Shown: in pieces, positions 57,178-64,000 of the stretch | Numbering within the stretch: position 1 is the first letter of the stretch | How the letters are laid out: the number at the start of each line of letters is the position of its first letter | Source: Curtobacterium pusillum | GTDB taxonomy: Bacteria; Actinomycetota; Actinomycetes; Actinomycetales; Microbacteriaceae | Direction: 5' to 3' | DNA: 64,000 nt | NCBI RefSeq assembly: GCF_007680845.1 | Contig: NZ_VEIY01000001.1 | Span: 124,001 to 188,000, forward strand | Notes under the pieces: generated by a model | Told to the model about the DNA's origin: nothing | Databases searched by the model: none | Seen by the model: the letters and a program-made list of their open reading frames with translations, nothing else | Made by a program: the position numbers and the translations under genes

Positions 57178-58289
57178 CCGCCCCCACGATGCCGGCGCCC
57201 GCGCTGGAACTCATCCCCGCCGCGAAGCCCCTCATCGGGCCGGACGAGCGTCGCGCCGTCGACGCCGTGCTGGCCAGCGGCGGACTCGCCCAGGGTCCCG
57301 AGGTTGCCGCGTTCGAGCGGGAGTTCGGCCAGGTCCTGGTCGACGGCCGCCCGGTCGCCGCCGTGAACAGCGGGACCGCCGCGCTCCACCTGGCACTCGT
57401 CGCCCTGGGCATCGGGCCCGACGACGAGGTCATCGTCCCCTCGTTCACCTTCGCCGCCACCGCCAACGCGGTCCGCCTCGTCGGCGCGACCCCGGTGTTC
57501 GTCGACATCGACCCGGTGACGTTCTGCGTCGACCCGGACGCCGTACGTCACGCGGTCACCCCCGCGACCCGTGCCCTCATGCCCGTGCACCTCTACGGGC
57601 ACCCGGCGGACATGACGGCCCTCGCCGCGATCGCCGCGGACCACGGGCTGCTCGTCGTCGAGGACGCAGCGCAGGCCCACGGGGCACGCTGGGCCGGCGC
57701 CCGCGTGGGGAGCACCAGCGACGCCGCGGCCTTCAGCCTGTACCCGACGAAGAACATGACCGCCGGCGAGGGCGGCATGGTCTCGACGACCGACCCCGAG
57801 GTCGACCGCACTCTCCGGCTCCTCCGCAACCAGGGCATGGAACAGCGGTACGCGAACGAGGTCATCGGGTTCAACGCCCGGATGTCGGACATCCACGCGG
57901 CGATCGGTCGGGTGCAGCTCGCCAAGGTCCTCGGTTGGACCGCGCAGCGCCAGGCGAACGCGGCCTACCTCGCACGCGAACTCCGCGGCGTCGTCACCCC
58001 GACGGTGGCGTCCTCGGCGGAACACGTCTTCCACCAGTACGTCGTCCGCGTGCCGAGCGACCGTGACGGGTTCGCCGCAGCGCTCCGATCGGAGTTCGGG
58101 ATCGGGTCGGGCGTCTACTACCCCACCCCGGTGCACCGCCTGCCGTCGTTCGGGCTCGAACTCGACCTCCCGGAGACCGAGCGGGCCGCGCGTGAGGTCC
58201 TGGCCCTGCCGGTGTACCCGACGCTGACGCTCACCGAGCTCGACCGCATCGTCGACGCGGTCAACACCCTCGCCGGAGCAGGCCGATGA
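57174..58289 (+). CDS. wbpE: DegT/DnrJ/EryC1 aminotransferase (WbpE type)
   Basis: This 371-residue PLP enzyme has the family motifs NSGTAALHLAL (about 65-75), VVEDAAQAHGA and SLYPTKNMTAGEGGM, with Lys193 as the Schiff-base lysine. In this pathway it transaminates the 3-keto sugar to give UDP-GlcNAc(3NH2)A. It overlaps the previous gene and the next (ATGA), so the four enzymes are made together. Confidence 0.88.
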   Translation: MTAPTMPAPALELIPAAKPLIGPDERRAVDAVLASGGLAQGPEVAAFEREFGQVLVDGRPVAAVNSGTAALHLALVALGIGPDDEVIVPSFTFAATANAVRLVGATPVFVDIDPVTFCVDPDAVRHAVTPATRALMPVHLYGHPADMTALAAIAADHGLLVVEDAAQAHGARWAGARVGSTSDAAAFSLYPTKNMTAGEGGMVSTTDPEVDRTLRLLRNQGMEQRYANEVIGFNARMSDIHAAIGRVQLAKVLGWTAQRQANAAYLARELRGVVTPTVASSAEHVFHQYVVRVPSDRDGFAAALRSEFGIGSGVYYPTPVHRLPSFGLELDLPETERAAREVLALPVYPTLTLTELDRIVDAVNTLAGAGR

Positions 58290-59314
58290 CCGCCGCGCTC
58301 CGGGCCGGTGTGATCGGCCTCGGGATGATGGGCCGGCACCACGCCCGCGTGCTGCGAACGCTCGACGGCGTCGAGCTCGTCGGCGTCGCGGACGCCCTCG
58401 GTGACCAGCACGGTCCCGCCGGTGGTGCGCAGGTCGTCCGGTCCGTCGACGAGCTCCTCGCGCTCGGGATCGACACCGCCGTCGTCGCCGTCCCCACCGT
58501 CCTCCACGAGGAGGTCGGACTGCGACTCGCCGACGCCGGCGTGCACGCGCTCATCGAAAAGCCGGTCGCGATGGACACCACTGCCGCGGCCCGACTCGTC
58601 GACGCGTTCGACCGAGCCGGTCTCGTCGGTGCCGTGGGCCACATCGAGCGGTACAATCCCGCGCTGCAGGCCCTCCGCCGCCGACTCGACGCTGGCGAAC
58701 TCGGCGACGTCTACCAGATCGCCACCCGCCGGCAGGGGCCGTTCCCCGCACGCATCGCGGACGTCGGCGTCGTGAAGGACCTCGCCACCCACGACATCGA
58801 CGCGACCGCCTGGATCGCCCAGTCCCCGTTCACCCACGTCGGGGCGCTGGCGTGCACGAAGAGCGGCCGCGCGCACGAGGACCTCGTCACGATGACCGGT
58901 CGCCTCGAGGACGGGACGGTGACCTCACACCTCGTCAACTGGCTGTCGCCGTTCAAGGAGCGCCTGCTCATCGTGACGGGGGAGCGCGGAGCGTTCGTCG
59001 CGGACACCCTCTCGGCCGACCTGACCTTCCACGAGAACGGGACCGTCCGGAGCGAGTGGGACCAGGTCCAGGCGTTCCGCGGCGTGGCAGAAGGCGCGAG
59101 CACGCGGTTCGCGATCCCCAAGCGGGAGCCGCTCGTGGTCGAGCACGAGGCGTTCCGCGACGCCGTCCTCGGGCGCTCCGCCGACATCGTCACCCTCGCC
59201 GAGGGCATGCGGACGGTCAGCGTCGCCGAAGCCGTCCTCGCGTCCTCAGGGACCGGCGAGACCGTCCGACTCCCCACCGCCCAGCACGGATCGACCCAAG
59301 GAGCAGCAGCATGA
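58286..59314 (+). CDS. wbpB: Gfo/Idh/MocA oxidoreductase (WbpB type, UDP-GlcNAcA 3-dehydrogenase)
   Basis: This 342-residue NAD-dependent enzyme has Rossmann motif GVIGLGMMGRHHARVL and the signature ALIEKPVA, and a C-terminal domain with VGHIERYNPALQALRR and KDLATHDIDA. The RYNP and H-D-I-D elements fit WbpB-type nucleotide-sugar oxidases, which create the 3-keto group. Four-base overlaps connect it with neighbours on both sides. Confidence 0.85.
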   Translation: MTAALRAGVIGLGMMGRHHARVLRTLDGVELVGVADALGDQHGPAGGAQVVRSVDELLALGIDTAVVAVPTVLHEEVGLRLADAGVHALIEKPVAMDTTAAARLVDAFDRAGLVGAVGHIERYNPALQALRRRLDAGELGDVYQIATRRQGPFPARIADVGVVKDLATHDIDATAWIAQSPFTHVGALACTKSGRAHEDLVTMTGRLEDGTVTSHLVNWLSPFKERLLIVTGERGAFVADTLSADLTFHENGTVRSEWDQVQAFRGVAEGASTRFAIPKREPLVVEHEAFRDAVLGRSADIVTLAEGMRTVSVAEAVLASSGTGETVRLPTAQHGSTQGAAA

Positions 59315-60612
59315 ACGTCGTCGTCGTCGGACTCGGCAAGATCGGACTCCCGCTCGCCGTCCAGTACGCCCGCTCGGGTGCTCGCGTCGTCGGTCTCGAC
59401 GTCGCGCAGGGCGTCGTCGACTCGGTCAACGCCGCCCGGGAACCGTTCCCCGGTGAGCACGGCCTGGCCGACGGTCTCCGTGCGGTCGTCCCCTCCGGCT
59501 CGCTGCGGGCCACGGTCGACCCGGCCGACGCGATCCCGCACGCCGACGTCGTCGTGGTCGTCGTGCCGCTCTTCGTCGACGAGCACGGCGTCCCGGACTT
59601 CGGCTGGATGGACGCGGCGACCGAGGCGATCGGAACGCACCTGACAGCGGGGACGCTCGTCGCGTACGAGACCACGCTCCCCGTCGGGACCACCCGTGGC
59701 CGCTGGGCCCCGAAGCTCGAAGCGTGCTCCGGCCTCGTCGAAGGCCAGGACTTCCACGTCGTGTTCTCCCCGGAGCGAGTCCTCACCGGCAGCGTCTTCG
59801 CCGACCTCCGCCGCTACCCGAAGCTGGTCGGCGGCCTCTCGGACCGCGGGTCCGCGCTCGGAAGGGCGTTCTACGAGCAGGTCCTGCAGTTCGACGAGCG
59901 CGCCGACCTCGACCGGCCGAACGGGGTGTGGGACCTCCGGACGGCCGAGGCCGCCGAGCTCGCAAAGCTCGCCGAGACCACCTACCGCGACGTCAACATC
60001 GCGCTCGCGAACGAGTTCGCCCGCTTCGCCGAGGGGCAGGGGATCGACGTCGCCGACGTGATCGACGCCTGCAACTCGCAGCCGTACAGTCACATCCACC
60101 GGCCCGGGATCGCGGTGGGCGGCCACTGCATCCCCGTGTACCCGCGGCTCTACCTCTGGAACGACCCCGAGGCGACTATGGTCCGCGCCGCACGCAACCG
60201 CAACGCGAGCATGCCCGAGCACGCCGTCGAGTCCCTCGCGCGCCTCCACGGCGACCTCGCGGACCAGCGGGTCGTGGTCCTCGGTGCCGCGTACCGCGGC
60301 GGGGTGAAGGAGACCGCGTTCTCCGGCGTCTTCGGCGTCGTCGAGGCGCTCATCTCGCGTGGTGCGGCCGTGTCGGTGTCCGACCCGCTGTACTCCGACG
60401 ACGAACTCCGCCGGCTCGGCTTCGAGCCGTACCGCCCGGGCGACGCCGTCGACGCTGCGGTTGTGCAGGCGGACCACGATGCGTACCGATCGCTCTCCGC
60501 GGCCGACCTCCCCGGGGTCCGCACGGTCATCGACGGTCGCCGCGTGCTCGATACCGCTCGCTGGGGCTCCGTCACCGTCGCGTCGATCGGCGCTCTGCCG
60601 GTAGCCGCCTGA
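59311..60612 (+). CDS. wbpA: UDP-N-acetylglucosamine 6-dehydrogenase (WbpA type)
   Basis: This 433-residue UDP-sugar dehydrogenase has the NAD motif VVVGLGKIGLPLAVQYA, the ETTLPVGTTRG loop, FSPERVLTGSVFADLRRYPKLVGG, and the catalytic Cys273 in GIAVGGHCIPVYP. It converts the UDP-HexNAc to the uronic acid, the first step of the four-enzyme pathway. AAGGAG precedes the ATG, which overlaps the oxidoreductase stop. Confidence 0.88.
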   Translation: MNVVVVGLGKIGLPLAVQYARSGARVVGLDVAQGVVDSVNAAREPFPGEHGLADGLRAVVPSGSLRATVDPADAIPHADVVVVVVPLFVDEHGVPDFGWMDAATEAIGTHLTAGTLVAYETTLPVGTTRGRWAPKLEACSGLVEGQDFHVVFSPERVLTGSVFADLRRYPKLVGGLSDRGSALGRAFYEQVLQFDERADLDRPNGVWDLRTAEAAELAKLAETTYRDVNIALANEFARFAEGQGIDVADVIDACNSQPYSHIHRPGIAVGGHCIPVYPRLYLWNDPEATMVRAARNRNASMPEHAVESLARLHGDLADQRVVVLGAAYRGGVKETAFSGVFGVVEALISRGAAVSVSDPLYSDDELRRLGFEPYRPGDAVDAAVVQADHDAYRSLSAADLPGVRTVIDGRRVLDTARWGSVTVASIGALPVAA

Positions 60613-60644
60613 CCTCGCCCACCCTCGACCCCGATCGGACTGCC

Positions 60645-61934
60645 GTGCGAACCCGAGCCAGCCTCCTGCGCGGCAGGCGTGTCCCTGCCCTCGTGACGAT
60701 CCTCACCGGGACCGCCGTCGGGCAGGGACTCGTCATCGCGGTCTCTCCGCTGTTGACCCGTGCGTACGCTCCGTCCGACTTCGGCGCGCTCGCGATCGTG
60801 ACCGCGCTGGCATCGATCGTCGGTGCGTGGGCCACCCTCGGCACCGATCGTGCCGTCGCCGTCGCTCCCGACCGTGCGGCCACCGCATCGCTGGTCGTGT
60901 TCGGGGCGGCGACGACGACCGGCGTCGCGTCAGTGACCTCGTTCGTGGCGTGGTGGTTCCGAGCCGACGTGTCCGAGCGGTTCCGCGCCCCGGCACTGTC
61001 CGACTTCTGGTGGATCGTCCCGGTCACGGTGTTCGCCGTCGGCCTGCACCGGATCGGGTCCGCCGTCCTGGCGCGACGCCGACAGCACGGGTCGATCGCC
61101 GTCCGGAACGCCGCCCAGGGGATCGCGCAGACCTTGTGGAACCTCTCGATGGCGTTCGCCGGACCCATCGGCCTCGTCGGCGGACTCGCCGTCGGCCGCT
61201 TCGCCGCGATCGTCGGCATGCTGCGCGTCCGGCCGTCGGTGGCCGCGCTGCCGAGCCCCGCCGCGACCTGGAGGACGCTCCGCGCCCATCGCCACTTCGT
61301 GCTCGTCACGCCGTGGTCGGCCGCGCTCAACGTGATCGGGCAGCAGGCGCCGGCACTCCTCATCGCGGCGATGCACGGCAGCGCTGCCGCGGGCTTCGTC
61401 GCCCTGACCATGCGCGTGCTGGGTGCCCCCGTCGGCATGGTCGCCGACGCCGTGGCCCAGTACGCCGCCGGGGCGTTCGGCCTCCGGGTCCGGGCCGGCG
61501 ATCCGGTGCGAGGGCTGCTCGCTCGCTTCACCTCACGTCTGTTCCTCGGCGGGTCCGTCGCCGCGGTCCTCGTTCTGCTGCTCGGCCCATCCGTGTTCGG
61601 GGCCGTGTTCGGAGCGGACTGGCAGCTGTCCGGGACCTACGCGCAGATCCTTGCTCCGGCGTTCGCGGTGCAGGTCGTCGTGTCCCCGATGACGCAGGTG
61701 TTGTCGATGCTCGGTCGGCAGACGGCCCAGCTGTCCTGGGACGCCGGACGCCTCGCACTGACATCGGCCGCGGTGTTGGTCCCCTCGGCGCTCGGCGCAC
61801 CGATGCCCGTGGTCCTCGCCGCGCTCTCCGCCGCCATGGTGGTGTCCTACCTCGTGATGCTCGTGCTCGTCGTGCTGGCCGCGCGCTCGCCGATGCCCTC
61901 GCACCACCACGTCGAGGAGCCCGCGCCCGCCTGA
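60645..61934 (+). CDS. polysaccharide flippase, Wzx/MATE type
   Basis: This 429-residue membrane protein has about 12 helices, in the layout of Wzx/MVF flippases: VPALVTILTGTAVGQGLVIAVSPLLTRAYAPSDFGALA near the start (the LxxRxYxPxDFGxLA motif), and QQAPALLIAAMHGSAAAGFVALTMRVLGAPVGMVADAV in the middle. It should flip lipid-linked repeat units that include the diacetamido-uronate made by the upstream enzymes. The GTG start lacks a clear ribosome site; a CTG overlapping the upstream stop is possible. Confidence 0.82.
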   Translation: MRTRASLLRGRRVPALVTILTGTAVGQGLVIAVSPLLTRAYAPSDFGALAIVTALASIVGAWATLGTDRAVAVAPDRAATASLVVFGAATTTGVASVTSFVAWWFRADVSERFRAPALSDFWWIVPVTVFAVGLHRIGSAVLARRRQHGSIAVRNAAQGIAQTLWNLSMAFAGPIGLVGGLAVGRFAAIVGMLRVRPSVAALPSPAATWRTLRAHRHFVLVTPWSAALNVIGQQAPALLIAAMHGSAAAGFVALTMRVLGAPVGMVADAVAQYAAGAFGLRVRAGDPVRGLLARFTSRLFLGGSVAAVLVLLLGPSVFGAVFGADWQLSGTYAQILAPAFAVQVVVSPMTQVLSMLGRQTAQLSWDAGRLALTSAAVLVPSALGAPMPVVLAALSAAMVVSYLVMLVLVVLAARSPMPSHHHVEEPAPA

Positions 61935-62581
61935 CGCGGTTCACGCCCGTTCGATCCGGCTGGGCCGTCGTCGTCGCCGCCCGCCCGTCGCGTCTTGTCC
62001 CATCGTCCGCGGCAGCCCGCGACGGGAGACGCCCCGCGCGCGAACCGAAGCGCCAGGGAGAGTGACGATGCCCGGCGCTCCCGCCGGTCCACCAGCCGCG
62101 CTCGGCGCAGCGCCATGGGCTCCCGTGCGTGGTCGGCCCTTTCGGTACGACGACGCTGCGCGCACTCGGCGGTGCCGACCGAGCCGGTGATGCGGGCAGG
62201 CACACCGGTCCTGGCTCCGGCTCAGGCCGGCCCAGCCCGGCGCAGCTCGCGCGGCGCGGCCCAGCCCGGCCCAGCCCCGGCCCAGCGCCGGCGCGGCGCG
62301 GCCGGGCCCGGCGCGGCCCGGCCCGGCGCGGCGCCGTGGCCCGAGCATGGTCCCGGTCGTCGGAGCGTCGCCCAGCCCCGACCCCACGCAGCGTCGCGCG
62401 GCCGGATCTTGCCGGCGGCCCTCACTCGACCGGCCGGGCCGGACGTGGGCGATTGACTGAGCTCAACCGCGGCACCCGACGGCCCGGCCCGAGGCGCCGG
62501 GCGGCGGGTCACCCACGGAGCCTCGACCCTGCGGCGAGCCGTTCGTGCGGCCTCCGCCGGACATCGCACACCCGCCCGCGC
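61935..62581. other. gene-free GC-rich region with simple-sequence repeats
   Basis: This 647-base gap between the flippase and the convergent polymerase-like gene shows no credible frame on either strand. About 62215-62345 is almost pure G and C, made of GGCCCAGC and CCGGCGCGG words repeated irregularly. The rest is unique GC-rich sequence. I see no standard terminator beyond the ability of the repeats to fold. Confidence 0.6.
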
Positions 62582-64000
62582 TCAGGCGCGCGGACGACCA
62601 GGGACTCGCGCCCGCCGTCCCCGTCCCCGGGCAGACCGCACGCTCGATCGGGGGTGCCCCGTCCAGCGGACCTCCCGGCGAGGGCCGACGAGCACGCGGC
62701 CACGGGACCTCCGCGCGTCCAACTCCGCGGCGGGCTCGAGCACGCCGGCTCCCTGGCGGCGAGCCGGGTCCTCCCGCCTCCGTCGCCGTTCCCACCCGGT
62801 CCGTGGCGCGATGGCGAGGACGACCGTCCCCATCACCAGCCCGTGCGAGAGCATCGCCGTGAAGACGGACGTGTTCGACAGCATGATGCTCGGCATCACG
62901 ACCGCCATCGCCGCGACGCGCATCGGCAGCCCGCGGCTCGCGCGATCGAGGACCCGTAGCCAGATCAGCAGGACGGCCGCCGCGACGAAGATCCCGAACC
63001 AACCGAAGTTCGCGAAGCCGTCGGCGAAGAGATTGGCGTTCGCGTACCCGACCGAGCCTGGCACGAGGAAGTCCGCGATCCGCTTCGGCGGCGGCAGGTC
63101 GTACGGGTAGTCGACCCAGGTCCGGAGGAACGAGTAGCCGTACCGGGCGACCGGATTGTCCGAGAAGTACTCGACGTACACCGACGAGAGCAGCCCCGGC
63201 GTGAGCATGAACCGGCGCGTGAAGACGGATGTCCAGGTGAGGCCGCCCTGCAGTTCGTCGGCCGCCGCTGACACGACCATGACGGCGATGGGTGCGACCA
63301 TGAACGCCGAGGAGCCCCGTGGCCTCGTGCCCCGGAAGAGCAGTGCCATGCCGAGCACGGCGACGAACGAGAAGAGCACGGCCTTGAACCCGGTGCTGGA
63401 GTAGAGGAGGAACTGACCGACGAGCGCGATCACGATGAGTGACGGCCGTCGTCGGAACACGCCGCGCGCCAGGATGAGCGGGTTGATCACGTACGCCTGC
63501 CCGGTCAGCAGGTACCCGAGCGTCCCGCCGGTGCCGACGTCGGCGGAGTAGTCGGCGCGGACGTCGTAGATGTCGTCGAGGGCGAGGAACCGCACGTGCA
63601 GCCCGACCGTCGCGGCCATCACCCCGTACGTGAGGAGCGAGTACGCCCAGCACACGGTCCAGGTGAGCGAGCCGCGGCTGATCGCCTTCGTCCCGATCCG
63701 GATGACGTCGTCGTCCGGCTTCACCACACTGCCCACGCCGGTGTTGCGGGCGTCCGGGCGGCGGGGCGTCGCGAGGCTCACCAGACCGAACGCCGTCCCG
63801 ACGGCACCGGTGAGGGCGATCGCGGTGTTGGTCGCGACGTACCCGGTCGACACGCTCATGAGCATGGTGGGGCTGACGCAGACGACGAAGATCGTCCAGA
63901 GGACCACGTGCGAGGGCCGGTTGAGCGTGCGGGGGAGGGTGAGCGCCACCGCGGTGGTGATGAGGACGACCACGAGGAGCATCTGCCACGAGGGTGCGAC
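62582..64000 (-). CDS. O-antigen-polymerase-like membrane protein (partial at the window edge)
   Basis: This membrane protein has about ten or more helices and a large extracytoplasmic loop, the plan of Wzy/O-antigen polymerases. Its loop contains EYFSDNPVARYGYSFLRTWVDYPYDLPPPKRIADFLVPGSVGYANANLFADGFANFGWFG, whose NxFxxxxxxFG ending is seen in Wzy-like proteins. The frame stays open to the window edge, so the true start may lie outside; the first ATG inside is at 63982. The last 85 residues are very basic and low in complexity, encoded next to the GC-rich gap, and may be an extended tail or a readthrough. It is convergent with the flippase. Confidence 0.75.
   Translation of the reverse strand, partial: VAPSWQMLLVVVLITTAVALTLPRTLNRPSHVVLWTIFVVCVSPTMLMSVSTGYVATNTAIALTGAVGTAFGLVSLATPRRPDARNTGVGSVVKPDDDVIRIGTKAISRGSLTWTVCWAYSLLTYGVMAATVGLHVRFLALDDIYDVRADYSADVGTGGTLGYLLTGQAYVINPLILARGVFRRRPSLIVIALVGQFLLYSSTGFKAVLFSFVAVLGMALLFRGTRPRGSSAFMVAPIAVMVVSAAADELQGGLTWTSVFTRRFMLTPGLLSSVYVEYFSDNPVARYGYSFLRTWVDYPYDLPPPKRIADFLVPGSVGYANANLFADGFANFGWFGIFVAAAVLLIWLRVLDRASRGLPMRVAAMAVVMPSIMLSNTSVFTAMLSHGLVMGTVVLAIAPRTGWERRRRREDPARRQGAGVLEPAAELDARRSRGRVLVGPRREVRWTGHPRSSVRSARGRGRRARVPGRPRA

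Noticed and set aside
9550..62581. CRISPR array
   Set aside because: The repeats are inverted, irregularly spaced and dispersed; there are no equal-length spacers and no cas genes.
62582..62840. Frameshift in the polymerase-like gene
   Set aside because: The basic low-complexity tail might result from a frameshift, but no alternative frame restores a recognisable C-terminus, so there is no positive evidence.

Overview
The window is about 70% GC, uses GTG and TTG starts freely, and packs its genes into operons joined by 4-base ATGA/GTGA overlaps. The gene content (C50 carotenoid operon, dual-type dCTP deaminase, DUF3151-like protein, Vms1-like release factor homologue, LAFTG-anchored surface protein) fits a pigmented, plant- or soil-associated actinobacterium of the Microbacteriaceae. 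Curtobacterium is my best guess, from gene content only. About fifty genes and one tRNA are visible. I see no phage, insertion sequence, CRISPR array or rRNA.

Layout. 1-3.7 kb: a minus-strand operon of two FAD amine/amino-acid oxidases followed by a peptide/opine-type binding lipoprotein, cut by the window edge. 3.8-4.9 kb: a class A beta-lactamase lying directly behind tRNA-Gly(CCC). 5.1-6.5 kb: a pair of unassigned genes. 6.7-9.5 kb: a sortase-anchored, lectin-like Ig-repeat protein. 9.7-13.6 kb: CopD-CtaG fusion, GNAT protein, dcd. 13.6-14.4 kb: an HTH-MNT/HepT toxin-antitoxin-like pair whose HepT lacks its catalytic residues. 14.6-20.1 kb: a ChvE/GguAB-type sugar transporter with its LacI regulator and two matching operators. 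20.2-27.3 kb: CorA, idi, and the translationally coupled carotenoid operon crtE-B-I-Ye-Yf-Eb. 27.4-34.3 kb: Gfo/Idh oxidoreductase, metallo-hydrolase, YihY-like membrane protein, SDR, ABC-F ATPase with a long leader, DUF3151-like protein. 34.6-41.0 kb: a lactose/galactoside operon (binding protein, two permeases, GH2 beta-galactosidase). 41.1-44.7 kb: Vms1-like protein, a divergent MFS/GntR pair, and a 51-residue protein. 44.9-54.1 kb: LacI regulator plus a Dpp-type transporter, hydrolase and GH1 beta-glucosidase. 54.1-56.4 kb: ankyrin protein and a tandem GntR-like regulator. 56.5-64.0 kb: a surface-polysaccharide locus with the four enzymes that turn UDP-GlcNAc into UDP-2,3-diacetamido-2,3-dideoxy-glucuronate, a flippase, and a polymerase-like membrane protein.

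The theme is plant-sugar scavenging (three separate ABC uptake operons, each with its own enzymes or regulator) together with envelope functions (carotenoids, sortase substrate, exopolysaccharide).

The most unusual feature is not a gene. At least three families of GC-rich inverted repeats fill nearly all the convergent intergenic gaps. One of them, with arms close to CGGACKGGAGGCGCGG, also invades gene starts, gene ends and coding sequence: it covers the crtB/crtI junction, flanks an SDR promoter and encodes the N-terminus of the Dpp ATPase. Many start codons also have a TAnnnT hexamer 6-7 bases upstream, the mark of leaderless transcripts.
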